From Streptomyces sp. NBC_00576 (GTDB lineage: Bacteria; Actinomycetota; Actinomycetes; Streptomycetales; Streptomycetaceae): a DNA stretch of 64,000 nucleotides. The number at the start of each line of letters is the position of its first letter. The first letter of the stretch is position 1. Position numbers and translations under genes: made by a program. The stretch spans positions 6,262,001 through 6,326,000 of the forward strand of contig NZ_CP107780.1 of assembly GCF_036345175.1 (NCBI RefSeq). Reading direction: 5' to 3'. A model generated the notes under the pieces. It was given only the letters and a program-made list of their open reading frames with translations. It was not told the origin of the DNA and did no database searches. This document shows positions 17,293 through 26,558 of this stretch, piece by piece.

Positions 17293-18339
17293 GTGGCGCA
17301 CGACGAGGGCCAGGCGGCAACGACGGAGGACCGCGGATACGTCGTTCAACTCATGTTCGGGACCTTGGCGGCGCACACCGTGCGCGCGGCCATCGACCTG
17401 AGAATCATCGAGCTGATGGGCGACAAGGAAAGGCTCGCCACCGACGTGGCCGAGGAAGCCGGCACGGCCCCGCAGCCCACACTTCGGCTGCTCCGCGCCC
17501 TCGCCGGCCTGCGCCTCCTCGAGGAGTCCGCGCCGGGCGCCTTCTCGGTGACGTCTGCGGGCGCCCTCCTCGACCCGGGGCGCCCCGGCTCCATGGCTTC
17601 GCTGGTCACCTCCTCCGGGTTCATGGAGCGGCTCATGCAGCCCGGCTGGGAGCACCTGACCGACAGCCTCCGTACCGGGGACACCTCGTTCGAGAAGGCC
17701 TTCGGCAAGGACTTCTTCAGCTATCTCAAGGACCACCCGGAGCGCTCCGCAGGCTTCAACGAGGCGATGAGCCAGGCGACTCGGGCCACCGCGGCGGTGC
17801 TGCCGGGCGCCTTCGACTTCGGCCGCTTCACCACGGTCGCCGACATCGGAGGCGGCGACGGCACCCTGCTCGCCGGCGTCCTGCGGGAGCACACCTCCCT
17901 CACCGGCATCCTCTACGACACCGAGGAGGGCCTGGCCCAGGCTCCGGAGACCATGCGGCGCGACGGCCTCACGGACCGCTGTTCCGTGGTGCCGGGGGAC
18001 TTCTTCACGTCGGTTCCCGAAGGCGCCGACGCCTACCTGATCAAGAGCATCCTGCACGACTGGTCGGACGACCGGTGCGTCACGATCCTCAGCCACGTCC
18101 GCGAGGTGCTTCCGGCGGACGGACGCGTCCTGATCGTGGAGCCCGTCCTGTCCGAGGTGGTCGACCCCCATGCCGTGGGGCTCTACCTCGGCGACATCAA
18201 CATGCTGGTGAACTGGGGCGGCAGGGAGCGCACTCGCGCCGAGTTCGACGAGGTGTGCCACCGGGCGGGCCTCGAGGTCGTATCCGTGACACAGCTCGGG
18301 GGGCCCGGGTTCTGCCTCATCGAGGCCAGGGCAATCTGA
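17293..18339 (+). CDS. SAM-dependent O-methyltransferase
   Basis: A 348-residue protein of the same methyltransferase class as the 15880 gene: dimerisation helices (LRIIELMGDKERLATDVAEEAGTA), SAM motif VADIGGGDGTLLAGVL, and LHDWSDDRCVTILSHV. GTG start with GGGGAACC upstream. It is transcribed alone or with what follows, from the strong promoter at 17126. It is probably a second tailoring methylation, on a phenol or the sugar. Confidence 0.9.
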   Translation: MAHDEGQAATTEDRGYVVQLMFGTLAAHTVRAAIDLRIIELMGDKERLATDVAEEAGTAPQPTLRLLRALAGLRLLEESAPGAFSVTSAGALLDPGRPGSMASLVTSSGFMERLMQPGWEHLTDSLRTGDTSFEKAFGKDFFSYLKDHPERSAGFNEAMSQATRATAAVLPGAFDFGRFTTVADIGGGDGTLLAGVLREHTSLTGILYDTEEGLAQAPETMRRDGLTDRCSVVPGDFFTSVPEGADAYLIKSILHDWSDDRCVTILSHVREVLPADGRVLIVEPVLSEVVDPHAVGLYLGDINMLVNWGGRERTRAEFDEVCHRAGLEVVSVTQLGGPGFCLIEARAI

Positions 18340-18353
18340 ATAGGGCGTACATG

Positions 18354-18430
18354 CGAAGCGCTTCGTGTCGCAGCGCGGGAGCCTCGTACTGAAATAGTGC
18401 CTCCGTCGCGCGTGAAATCCGCCGCGACGG
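18354..18430. promoter_or_regulatory. Palindrome and hairpin between methyltransferase and oxidase genes
   Basis: A 12-bp perfect palindrome (cgaagcgcttcg, 18354-18365) lies 15 bp after the stop. It is followed by an inverted repeat ccgtcgcg / cgcgacgg (18403-18410 and 18423-18430, 12-base loop). The second could end the methyltransferase transcript; the first may be an operator. No protein-coding signal is seen in 18340-18477. Confidence 0.35.
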
Positions 18431-18477
18431 CACGTGTCCGCATGCTGGGAATGGGCAACTCGATGTCACTCGAGATT

Positions 18478-18528
18478 GAGCGGGACTTTCCTCTGGGGTT
18501 TGACAGAGAAAAGACTCGGGTGACAGGG
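18478..18528 (+). promoter_or_regulatory. Promoter-region conserved element (copy 2)
   Basis: Second copy of the 45-bp element, 18478-18522, with TTGACA at 18500-18505. Unlike copy 1 there is no good -10 hexamer at 17-bp spacing (acaggg), so this promoter may need an activator. It sits 78 bp before the oxidase gene. Confidence 0.55.
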
Positions 18529-18599
18529 TCGGAGCGTCTACAGAATCCCGTGGACCGGAGACGCGAATCAACCAGCGACGGATATTAAGGAGTCACTCT

Positions 18600-19988
18600 G
18601 TGACAGCACCTCTCGGCCGCATTCCCCTATCTGTCGGGGAACTCACCGATGAGCAGTACGGACAGGTCATCAGGCCTGGTGGTGCCGAGTACGAAACGGC
18701 GCGCAGCGTGTACGCGGGCGACATCGACCGCAGGCCCGCCGTCATCCTGCGCCCCAGGAACGCCACACAGGTGGCGAGCGTCGTGGCGCTGGCGCGAGAG
18801 ACCGGGCTCGAGTTGGCCATCCGCAGCGGTGGACACAGCCCGGCCGGGCACAGTGTCTGCGAGGGTGGCATCGTCCTGGACCTGTCCAACATGAGGGCGC
18901 TGGAGATCGACGTCGAGGCCCGTACCGCCTGGGCCGAGACCGGTATCACCGCCGGCGAGTACACCGAGGCCGCCGCGGAGCATGGGCTCGCGACCGGATT
19001 CGGCGACGGCCGCCTTGTCGGGGTCGGGGGCATCACCCTGGGCGGCGGAATCGGTTACCTGACCCGCAAGCACGGAATGACCATCGACGATCTGCTGGCC
19101 GCGGAGATCGTCACGGCTGACGGCGAACTGCTGGTGGTGGACGAGCACGATCACCCCGATCTGTTCTGGGCCATCCGTGGCGGTGGCGGCAACTTCGGGG
19201 TGGCGACCCGCTTCAAGTTCCGGTTGCACGAGCTCGACGGCGTGTACGGCGGCATGATGGTGACCCCTGTGACTCCCGAGATCCTCGAGGCCTTCGTCGC
19301 CGAGGCGGTGGCCGCCCCTGAGGAGCTCTCCACGATCATCAACGTGTGGACGGCACCCCCCTTCCCCTTCGTGCCCGCGGAGTACCACGGCAAGCCGATC
19401 ATTCTGGCGATGCTGTGCTACGCCGGCCCCGCCGAGGAGGGCGAGAAGGTCATCGGCCGGTTCCGGGCGATCGTCCCGCCGCTGGCCGACATGGTGCAGG
19501 CCATGCCGTACTCAGGGATGTTCCCCCCGGCGGACCCCATGGAGCGCCCCATCTCCGTCTCGCGCAACATGTTCATCGACCAGGTCGACCGCGAGACCGC
19601 CGAGCTCATCCTGGAGCGCGTCACCGCCTCGAGCGCGATGGTTGCCGGGGCGCAGCTGCGGGTGCTCGGCGGGGCCATGGCGCGGATCCCGAACGACGCC
19701 ACGGCCTTCGCTCACCGGCAGAGCAAGATCATGGCGCTTCTGTCCGCCATGTACGCCGACGCGGCCGAGGCTGCTGTCCACACCGCCTGGGTCGATGAGT
19801 TCATGACCGCCATGCGGCAGTCCGACTCCGGCGCTTACGTCAACTTCATCATGGACGTGACGCAGGAGCAGATCGGGAACGCGGTCTTCCCCGGGGCCAC
19901 AGGGGAACGACTCGCCCAGATCAAGGCGAAGTACGACCCGACCAACTTTTTCCGGTCCAATCACAACATCACGCCCGCGATGTCGTGA
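18600..19988 (+). CDS. Berberine-bridge-type FAD oxidoreductase
   Basis: A 462-residue PCMH/BBE oxidase. The RSGGHSPAGHS segment near residue 76 carries the His for 8-alpha FAD attachment. The position of the second (Cys) link reads ATGFGDGRLVGVGG with no Cys, so flavin should be mono-covalent, unlike the paralogue at 8230. Also present: LTRKHGMTIDDLLAAEIVTADG and the terminal motif YDPTNFFRSNHNI. GTG start behind AAGGAG. It is followed by a clear terminator, so it may be a one-gene unit. Confidence 0.88.
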   Translation: MTAPLGRIPLSVGELTDEQYGQVIRPGGAEYETARSVYAGDIDRRPAVILRPRNATQVASVVALARETGLELAIRSGGHSPAGHSVCEGGIVLDLSNMRALEIDVEARTAWAETGITAGEYTEAAAEHGLATGFGDGRLVGVGGITLGGGIGYLTRKHGMTIDDLLAAEIVTADGELLVVDEHDHPDLFWAIRGGGGNFGVATRFKFRLHELDGVYGGMMVTPVTPEILEAFVAEAVAAPEELSTIINVWTAPPFPFVPAEYHGKPIILAMLCYAGPAEEGEKVIGRFRAIVPPLADMVQAMPYSGMFPPADPMERPISVSRNMFIDQVDRETAELILERVTASSAMVAGAQLRVLGGAMARIPNDATAFAHRQSKIMALLSAMYADAAEAAVHTAWVDEFMTAMRQSDSGAYVNFIMDVTQEQIGNAVFPGATGERLAQIKAKYDPTNFFRSNHNITPAMS

Positions 19989-20036
19989 GAATCCAATCCA
20001 GTTGACTTCTGGGGCGATGCTCCGGGTGGTCGGGTG

Positions 20037-20071
20037 AAGGGGACGCCGTTTCCGGCGTCCCCTTCTTGTTT
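20037..20071 (+). terminator. Rho-independent terminator
   Basis: A 12-bp perfect stem (aaggggacgccg / cggcgtcccctt) with a 4-base loop tttc, followed by cttgttt. It lies 49 bp after the oxidase stop and before the acyltransferase gene. Confidence 0.85.
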
Positions 20072-20139
20072 CCCCAGCCGGCAGCCCACCCGCGACACAG
20101 CAGCTGACCCGCGGGCTGTACTCCTTCGAAGGAAGGTCC

Positions 20140-21300
20140 ATGAAACAGGAAGCAGAGAGACGCCAGCAGGCGGCAGCCCCCCAGGAGGGGGCGCCGCCCG
20201 CCCACGTCGGCCGTGCCATGCTCGACTCGCTCACCGGACTCCGCTTCTTCGCGGCGCTCTCAGTCTTCGTCAGCCACGCCTCGAGCCTGGTCTTTCCCAG
20301 CTTCGCCGACCAGCGGACCAACGCGAGCTTCAATGCCGCGGCCGGCGCGCTGGCGGGCCTCGGCGTGAGCTTCTTCTTCACCCTCAGCGGCTTCGTCCTT
20401 ACCTGGTCCGCACGTTCCACCGACCGCACCAGCGGCTTCTACCGCCGCCGGTTCGTCAAGATCCTGCCGCTGTACTACGTGGTCGGCGTCGTGGCGGCGG
20501 TGCTGCTGTGGGACGTGGGCGTCCGCTGGCAGGACCTGCTCGCCTACGCGGGCCTCGTCCAGGTGTGGGTACCGAACCCGCAGGTCAACTTCAGTGTCCT
20601 GGCGCCGGGTTGGTCCCTCGCCGTGGAGGCCGTGTTCTATCTGGTCTTCCCCCTCGTCATCCGGTGGTTCCGCGGCGTGGGCCGCCGTGTGGCCTGGACC
20701 GGCCTGGCCCTCTGCGTGGCGGTCGCCTTCCTCGTACCGATCCTTGCCTACGTCCTGCCCGCCGGGACCGGAGAGCTCGTGGGCGCGCCGAGTGCGACCG
20801 GCTTCGAGATGTGGTTCGCCTACGTCTTCCCGCTCGGCCGCCTCTGCGATTTCTTCGCCGGAGTGTTCGCCGCGCTCCTGGTGACCTCCGGCCGCTTCCC
20901 GCGCGTGAGCCTGCCATGGGTACTGGTCTCGTTCGTGCCATGCTACGTCGCGGCGAGCTACAGCCCGTTGCTGTTCGGCTGGCGGGCACCCCTCTTCATC
21001 TCCAGCGTGCTGCTCATCGTCGCCGCCGCACAGCGGGACATCGCACGGCGCCCGACGTTCCTGTCGTCGCGCACGATGGTGCTGCTCGGCAATATGTCGT
21101 TCGCCTTCTACCTCTGCCACTACCTGGTGCTCTACACCCTCAACATCAAGCTGCTGCACGGCCCGTTCGACTCGGTGGCCATGGTGATCGCCTATCTGGC
21201 ATCGGCCCTTGTCGCCTCAGTCACCGTGGCATGGCTGCTGTACCGGTACGTGGAGATGCCGATCGTCCGACGCTTCGGTACGGCCCAAGAGCGACTCTGA
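20140..21300 (+). CDS. Membrane acyltransferase (acyltransferase_3 family)
   Basis: A 386-residue integral membrane protein with about ten hydrophobic segments. It has the family opening LTGLRFFAALSVFVSHA (catalytic RxxA...H region) and PGWSLAVEAVFYLVFP in the middle. Family members transfer acyl groups to sugars of macrolides, anthracyclines or exopolysaccharide. Here it most likely acylates the deoxysugar or aglycone at the membrane. The ATG at 20140 follows GAAGGAAGG. It begins the sugar-gene block. Confidence 0.85.
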   Translation: MKQEAERRQQAAAPQEGAPPAHVGRAMLDSLTGLRFFAALSVFVSHASSLVFPSFADQRTNASFNAAAGALAGLGVSFFFTLSGFVLTWSARSTDRTSGFYRRRFVKILPLYYVVGVVAAVLLWDVGVRWQDLLAYAGLVQVWVPNPQVNFSVLAPGWSLAVEAVFYLVFPLVIRWFRGVGRRVAWTGLALCVAVAFLVPILAYVLPAGTGELVGAPSATGFEMWFAYVFPLGRLCDFFAGVFAALLVTSGRFPRVSLPWVLVSFVPCYVAASYSPLLFGWRAPLFISSVLLIVAAAQRDIARRPTFLSSRTMVLLGNMSFAFYLCHYLVLYTLNIKLLHGPFDSVAMVIAYLASALVASVTVAWLLYRYVEMPIVRRFGTAQERL

Positions 21301-21391
21301 CCCGGCGAGGTCACACCTCACGCTCAGGCCCGGGAGGTGGTCACCGCGCTCGAACGGCCGGCATGAACACGCGAACCGAAAGGACCTCTCG

Positions 21392-22459
21392 ATGAAGGCT
21401 CTGGTGCTTGCAGGCGGGTCCGGTACCCGCCTGCGGCCGTTCAGTTACTCGATGCCCAAGCAGCTCATCCCCATCGCCAACAAGCCCGTCCTGGTCCACG
21501 TACTGCAGGGCGTCCGGGATCTGGGGGTGACCGAGGTCGGCGTCATCGTCGGCGACCGCGGGCCCGAGATCGAGGCCGTGCTCGGCGACGGCTCCCGGTT
21601 CGGCCTGCGGATCACCTACATTCCCCAGGACGCACCACGCGGACTGGCCCACACCGTGTCCATCGCCCGCGACTTCCTCGGCAACGACGACTTCGTGATG
21701 TACCTGGGCGACAACGTGCTGCCCGACGGGGTCGTCGGCATCGCCGAGGAGTTCACCACGCACCGCCCTGCCGCCCAGGTCGTCGTGTACAAGGTGCCCG
21801 ACCCTCGCTCCTTCGGGGTCGCCGAACTCGGCCCTGACGGCGAGGTGCTACGGCTGGTGGAGAAGCCGCAGGAGCCGCGCAGCGACCTGGCGCTGATCGG
21901 TGTGTACTTCTTCACGCCCGCCATCCACGAGGCGGTGGAGGCCATCGAGCCCAGCGCCCGCGGCGAGCTGGAGATTACCGAGGCCATCCAGTGGCTGCTC
22001 TCCTCCGGCGCGGACGTCCGGGCCAGCCGGTACGACGGTTACTGGAAGGACACCGGAAAGGTCGAGGACGTCCTGAAGTGCAACAGCCATTTCCTCGATG
22101 GCCTGAGCCGGCGCGTCGACGGTCACGTCGACGCCGGCAGTGTCCTCGTCGGCCAGGTCGTGGTCGAAGCGGGGGCGCGCATCCTGCGATCCCGGGTCGA
22201 GGGCCCGGCGATCATCGGCACCGGCACCGTCGTGGAGGAGAGCCATGTGGGCCCGTACACCTCGATAGGGAGGGACTGCCTGGTGATCGACAGTCGGCTG
22301 GAGAGCTCCATAGCCCTGGACGAGGCATCGGTCACCGGCGTCCATGGCCTGCGCGACTCGCTGATCGGGCGGAACGCCTTCGTCGGTACCACCGGCCGAG
22401 GCACGGACCACCACTGCCTGGTCGTCGGAGACCACACCCGAGTGGAGGTCGCGGCATGA
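21392..22459 (+). CDS. Glucose-1-phosphate thymidylyltransferase (long form)
   Basis: A 355-residue nucleotidyltransferase: MKALVLAGGSGTRLRPFSYSMPKQL signature, LGDNVL, EKPQEPRSDLALIGVYFF, then a C-terminal left-handed beta-helix-like extension (SRVEGPAIIGTGTVVEESHVG). The extension marks the long form found in antibiotic clusters. It makes dTDP-glucose, the first step of deoxysugar synthesis. AAAGGACC lies before the ATG. It overlaps the next gene by 4 bases. Confidence 0.93.
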   Translation: MKALVLAGGSGTRLRPFSYSMPKQLIPIANKPVLVHVLQGVRDLGVTEVGVIVGDRGPEIEAVLGDGSRFGLRITYIPQDAPRGLAHTVSIARDFLGNDDFVMYLGDNVLPDGVVGIAEEFTTHRPAAQVVVYKVPDPRSFGVAELGPDGEVLRLVEKPQEPRSDLALIGVYFFTPAIHEAVEAIEPSARGELEITEAIQWLLSSGADVRASRYDGYWKDTGKVEDVLKCNSHFLDGLSRRVDGHVDAGSVLVGQVVVEAGARILRSRVEGPAIIGTGTVVEESHVGPYTSIGRDCLVIDSRLESSIALDEASVTGVHGLRDSLIGRNAFVGTTGRGTDHHCLVVGDHTRVEVAA

Positions 22460-23439
22460 GGATCCTGGTCACCGGAGCGGCCGGTTTCATCGGCTCCAAC
22501 TTCGTCCGCAAACTGCTGGCCGACGAGTACACCGGCTGGGCGGACGCCCAGGTCACCGCCCTGGACAAGCTGACCTACGCGGGCAACCGGGACAACCTGC
22601 CCGCTTCGCGTGAGCGGCTGGTGTTCGTCCGCGGCGACGTCTGCGACCGCGACCTGATGCGCGAACTGGTGCCGGGCCACGACGCCGTGGTCCACTTCGC
22701 GGCCGAGTCCCACGTCGACCGCTCCCTGGTGGGAGCCCGCGAATTCTTCCGCACGAACGTCCTGGGCACCCAGACCCTGCTGGACGCCGTGCTGGAGAGC
22801 GGTGTGGAACGGGTCGTGCACGTCTCCACGGACGAGGTGTACGGCTCGATCGAGGCGGGTTTCTGGACCGAGGAGTGGCCGCTGGCGCCCAACACGCCGT
22901 ACGCCGCCTCGAAGGCCGGGTCGGACCTGGTCGCGCGGACGTACTGGCGCACACACGGCGTGGACCTATCCATCACGCGCTGCTCCAACAACTACGGGCC
23001 GTACCAGCACCCCGAGAAGGTCATCCCCCTGTTCGTCACGAACCTGCTGGAGGGTCGCGAGGTCCCGCTGTACGGCGACGGGCGCAACGCCCGCGAGTGG
23101 CTGCATGTGGACGACCACTGCCGCGGCATCGACTTGGTGCTCAACCATGGGCGGCCCGGCGAGATCTACAACATCGGCGGCGGCAACGAGTACACGAACC
23201 TCGCCCTGACCGAGAAGCTGCTCGAACTGACCGGCGCGGGCGAGGAGATGATCCGCCTGGTCCCGGACCGCAAGGCGCACGACCTGCGGTACTCGATCGA
23301 CGATTCCAAGATCCGTGAGCAGCTTGGCTACACCCCGCTGACCGGCTTCGAGGAGGGCCTGGCCGAGACGGTCGCCTGGTACCGGGACAACCCCGACTGG
23401 TGGAAGGCCGTCAAGCACGGGGCGAGCCGTGCGGCCTGA
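22456..23439 (+). CDS. dTDP-glucose 4,6-dehydratase
   Basis: A 327-residue extended SDR of the RmlB family: GAAGFIGSNFVRKLL (NAD), VSTDEVYGSI (catalytic Thr-Asp-Glu), YAASKAGSDLVA (YxxxK) and TRCSNNYGPYQHPEKVIPLF. It converts dTDP-glucose to the 4-keto-6-deoxy sugar. The ATGA overlap upstream and the 11-base overlap downstream place it in the middle of an operon. Confidence 0.95.
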   Translation: MRILVTGAAGFIGSNFVRKLLADEYTGWADAQVTALDKLTYAGNRDNLPASRERLVFVRGDVCDRDLMRELVPGHDAVVHFAAESHVDRSLVGAREFFRTNVLGTQTLLDAVLESGVERVVHVSTDEVYGSIEAGFWTEEWPLAPNTPYAASKAGSDLVARTYWRTHGVDLSITRCSNNYGPYQHPEKVIPLFVTNLLEGREVPLYGDGRNAREWLHVDDHCRGIDLVLNHGRPGEIYNIGGGNEYTNLALTEKLLELTGAGEEMIRLVPDRKAHDLRYSIDDSKIREQLGYTPLTGFEEGLAETVAWYRDNPDWWKAVKHGASRAA

Positions 23440-24466
23440 CGCCCGTCCGGCGGCCGGGCTCTCGGTCGTCGTCCTGGGCGGCACCGGATTCCTGGGCCGC
23501 CACATCGGCGAGGCCTTCACCGCGCTCGGAGCCCGGGTCCTCCCGGTGTCCCGCACCGGTGGGTACGACTCCGCGCAGGACCGCACGCCCGTACGCCTAG
23601 ATCTGCTCGCGGCGGCGCCGGAGGAGATCGCCGGACTCCTCGACTCGACCGGCGCCGACGTGGTGGTCAACGCGGCCGGCCGGGCCTGGCGGGCAGACGA
23701 GGAACAGATGGCCGCAGGTAACGCCGAATTGGTCGAGCGCCTCGTCGCGGCGCTCGCCGGGCTGCCCGGTCCGCCGGTACGGCTGGTCCAGCTCGGCACC
23801 GTCCACGAGTACGGGGCCGGCGCACTGGACGCCGCCACCAACGAGGACCATACGCCCGCCCCGGTCACCGCGTACGGACGCACCAAGCTCCTGGGCGCAC
23901 GGGCCGTCCTGCGCGCCGCGTCCGAGCGGGGCGTCGACGGCGTGGTGCTCCGGCTCGCCAACGTGATAGGTGCCGGAGTGCCGGAGGGCAGTCTCTTCGG
24001 CCGGGTCGCGGCCCATCTTGGTGAGGCCGCGCGCGCTCACGCGCGCGGAGAGAAGGCCGCCGAGCTGCGGCTCCCGCCGCTGCGCGTGGCCCGCGACCTG
24101 GTGGACGCGGCCGACGCCGTCGCCGCGGTGCTGGCCGCGGCCACGGCACCGGGAGCGGCCGTCACGGGCCGGGTGATCAATGTGGGCCGCGGCGAGGCGG
24201 TCCCGATGCGCAGGCTGATCCATCGGATGGTCTCGCTCAGCGGTCTGGAGGTCCCGGTCGTCGAGGACCCCGAGCGCCCGCCCTCGCGCACCGACGTCGC
24301 GTGGCAACGGCTGGACATCGCGCGCGCCGAACGGCTGCTGGGCTGGCGGCCGCGCCGGTCCCTCGACGACTCCCTGCGCGATCTGCTCGCGCCCGTACTG
24401 CCGCCGGGACATCCACCGCTCGGTATCACGGCCAACGCACCGGACATGGAAGAGGAATCCCCGTGA
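23429..24466 (+). CDS. dTDP-4-keto-deoxyhexose 4-ketoreductase (SDR/epimerase family)
   Basis: A 345-residue NAD(P)-dependent protein: VVLGGTGFLGRHIGEAF, NAAGRAWRADEEQM and TAYGRTKLLGARAVLR (YxxxK). It resembles the UrdR/LanR type of 4-ketoreductases that finish a D- or L-deoxysugar. GTG start inside the end of the dehydratase gene. A second, degraded reductase of the same broad family lies at 25800, so this intact copy is presumably the working one. Confidence 0.75.
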   Translation: MRPDARPAAGLSVVVLGGTGFLGRHIGEAFTALGARVLPVSRTGGYDSAQDRTPVRLDLLAAAPEEIAGLLDSTGADVVVNAAGRAWRADEEQMAAGNAELVERLVAALAGLPGPPVRLVQLGTVHEYGAGALDAATNEDHTPAPVTAYGRTKLLGARAVLRAASERGVDGVVLRLANVIGAGVPEGSLFGRVAAHLGEAARAHARGEKAAELRLPPLRVARDLVDAADAVAAVLAAATAPGAAVTGRVINVGRGEAVPMRRLIHRMVSLSGLEVPVVEDPERPPSRTDVAWQRLDIARAERLLGWRPRRSLDDSLRDLLAPVLPPGHPPLGITANAPDMEEESP

Positions 24467-25767
24467 GCGACCGCAAGGAACTGGTACTCGAAGAGGTCCG
24501 CAAGTACCACCAGGAGGTCTCCCCGGAACGGGAGTTCGTCCCCGGTACGACGGAGATCTGGCCGTCCGGCGCGGTACTGGACGAGGCGGACCGGACAGCC
24601 CTGGTGGAGGCCGCGCTGGAGATGCGCATCGCCGCCGGGCGGAGCTCCCGCAAGTTCGAGTCGGCCTTCGCCCGACGGCTGGGGCGCCGCAAGGCCCACC
24701 TCACCAACTCCGGTTCATCGGCGAACCTGCTGGCAGTGTCGGCGCTGACCTCGCACGTCCTGGAGGACAGGCGGCTGAAGCCGGGCGACGAGGTGATCAC
24801 CGTCGCGGCGGGCTTTCCGACAACCGTCAACCCGATCCTGCAGAACGGCCTCGTCCCGGTCTTCGTGGACGTGGACCTCACCACCTACAACGCGACAGCC
24901 GACCGGGTAGCGGCCGCGATCGGCCCGAGGACACGGGCGATCATCATCGCGCACGCTCTGGGCAACCCGTTCCCCGTCACCGAGATCGCCCAACTCGCCG
25001 AGGCACACGACCTGTTCCTGATCGAGGACAACTGCGACGCGGTCGGCTCGCTGTACGAAGGCAAGCTCACCGGCTCCTTCGGCGACATGACCACCGTCAG
25101 CTTCTATCCGGCGCACCACCTCACCATGGGTGAGGGCGGCTGCGTACTGACCTCGAACCTGAGCCTCGCCCGGATCGTGGAGTCGCTGCGGGACTGGGGC
25201 CGGGACTGCTGGTGTGAGCCCGGTGAGAACGACAAGTGCCTCAAGCGCTTCAACTACCAGATGGGCACCCTGCCCGCCGGATACGACCACAAGTACATCT
25301 TCTCCCACGTCGGTTACAACCTGAAGGCGACCGACATCCAGGCGGCCCTGGGGCTGACCCAGCTGGCCAAGCTGGACGACTTCATCGACGCCAGGAAGCG
25401 CAACTGGCGGCGGCTGCGGGACGGCCTGGACGGCGTACCGGGTCTGCTGCTCCCGGAGGCCACCCCCCGCTCCGACCCGAGCTGGTTCGGCTTCGTGCTC
25501 ACGGTGGACCCCGAGGCGCCGTTCAGTCGCGCCGAGCTGGTGGCCTTCCTGGAGGACCGGAAGGTCGGTACCCGCCGGCTGTTCGGCGGCAACCTGACCC
25601 GGCACCCGGCCTACATCGGCCAGCCGTACCGGATCGTGGGCGACCTGACGAACAGCGACATCATCACCGACCACACCTTCTGGATCGGGGTCTATCCGGC
25701 GCTCACCGACGAGATGCTGGACTACGTCACCGCCTCGATCAAAGAGTTCGTGGCCGCCCACGGCTGA
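24463..25767 (+). CDS. dTDP-4-keto-2,6-dideoxyhexose 3-dehydratase (PLP enzyme, UrdQ/SpnQ/ColD type)
   Basis: A 434-residue DegT/DnrJ-fold enzyme of the RfbH/E1 subgroup. The PLP-anchoring Lys is replaced by His: SFYPAHHLTMGEGG, the hallmark of 3-dehydratases, which use PLP/PMP but do not transaminate. It also has the LIEDNCDAVGS motif. It removes the 3-OH, giving a 2,3,6-trideoxy sugar. It needs an electron donor; no dedicated reductase is seen in the window. GTG start in an ATG-free overlap with the ketoreductase stop. Confidence 0.88.
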   Translation: MSDRKELVLEEVRKYHQEVSPEREFVPGTTEIWPSGAVLDEADRTALVEAALEMRIAAGRSSRKFESAFARRLGRRKAHLTNSGSSANLLAVSALTSHVLEDRRLKPGDEVITVAAGFPTTVNPILQNGLVPVFVDVDLTTYNATADRVAAAIGPRTRAIIIAHALGNPFPVTEIAQLAEAHDLFLIEDNCDAVGSLYEGKLTGSFGDMTTVSFYPAHHLTMGEGGCVLTSNLSLARIVESLRDWGRDCWCEPGENDKCLKRFNYQMGTLPAGYDHKYIFSHVGYNLKATDIQAALGLTQLAKLDDFIDARKRNWRRLRDGLDGVPGLLLPEATPRSDPSWFGFVLTVDPEAPFSRAELVAFLEDRKVGTRRLFGGNLTRHPAYIGQPYRIVGDLTNSDIITDHTFWIGVYPALTDEMLDYVTASIKEFVAAHG

Positions 25768-25799
25768 GCCTGCCGACCACTTCCCTCCCGGAGATCGGG

Positions 25800-26541
25800 A
25801 CGACGACGTAAGGCCATTTCGGGAACCGGATTCCTGGCGCGGAACCTGCGCCCGCCGGCATCCGGACACCGCGGCCCTCGCGGCAGGGGACGACCCGGGC
25901 CAGCGGCACCTCCGACGCGTACTTCACGCGCGAGGCGGCGCTGCTGCGCGAGGTCGCGAAGCGGTGTGTGGCGGGCGGGCAGCGGATGCTGTTCCTCTCG
26001 ACCGCTGCCACCGGCATGTACGGGCCGGCCGAGGACCCCGGCCGGGAAGACACCCCGGTGACGCCGTGCACACCGTACGGCGCACACAAGCCGGCTCTTG
26101 AGGAGATTCTCCGCGACTCCGGGGCCGACCACCTGATTCTGCGGCTCGGGCATCTCGTCGGGCCGGGCCCGACCAGCCGGAGCACCGGCTTCTGCCGACG
26201 CGGGTGCACAAGCGGGCCGCCCGCGACCTCATCGACGTCAAGGACGTGGCCACCGTCATCGACCGGCTGCTCGCCCGCGGCCTGCGGTCCGAGACGGTCA
26301 ACGTGGCGGCGGGGTACGCCGTCCCGGTGCAGGACATCGTCGACCGCCTGCGGCACGGACTCGGTCTTCGGGCCCGCCACGAGTACCGGGACGCCGGTGG
26401 TCAGCACGCCATCTCCATCGAGAAGGTGCGTGCTCTCGTGCCGCAGGTGGCGAGTCCGGGCTTCGGGCCCGACCACCACCGGCGGATTCTCGCCGCTTTA
26501 CCCACGCCGTCGTGTCCGGCCCCCGCGGTCCGGCGCACCTG
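25800..26541 (+). pseudogene. Broken NAD-dependent sugar epimerase/ketoreductase
   Basis: Pieces of one SDR-type sugar enzyme occur in three frames: AISGTGFLARNL (dinucleotide motif) near 25808-25845, then GTSDAYFTREAALLREV...LFLSTAATGMYG...PYGAHKPALEEIL to about 26165, then KRAARDLIDVKDVATVIDRLL...ETVNVAAGYAVPVQDIVD to the stop at 26541. The first gap is too short to hold the usual central Rossmann half, so there is a deletion as well as frameshifts. The function was probably a second 4-ketoreductase (UrdZ3-like is a guess). Lies directly between working sugar genes. Confidence 0.75.
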
Positions 26542-26558
26542 ACCCAGGGAGTCCTCTG

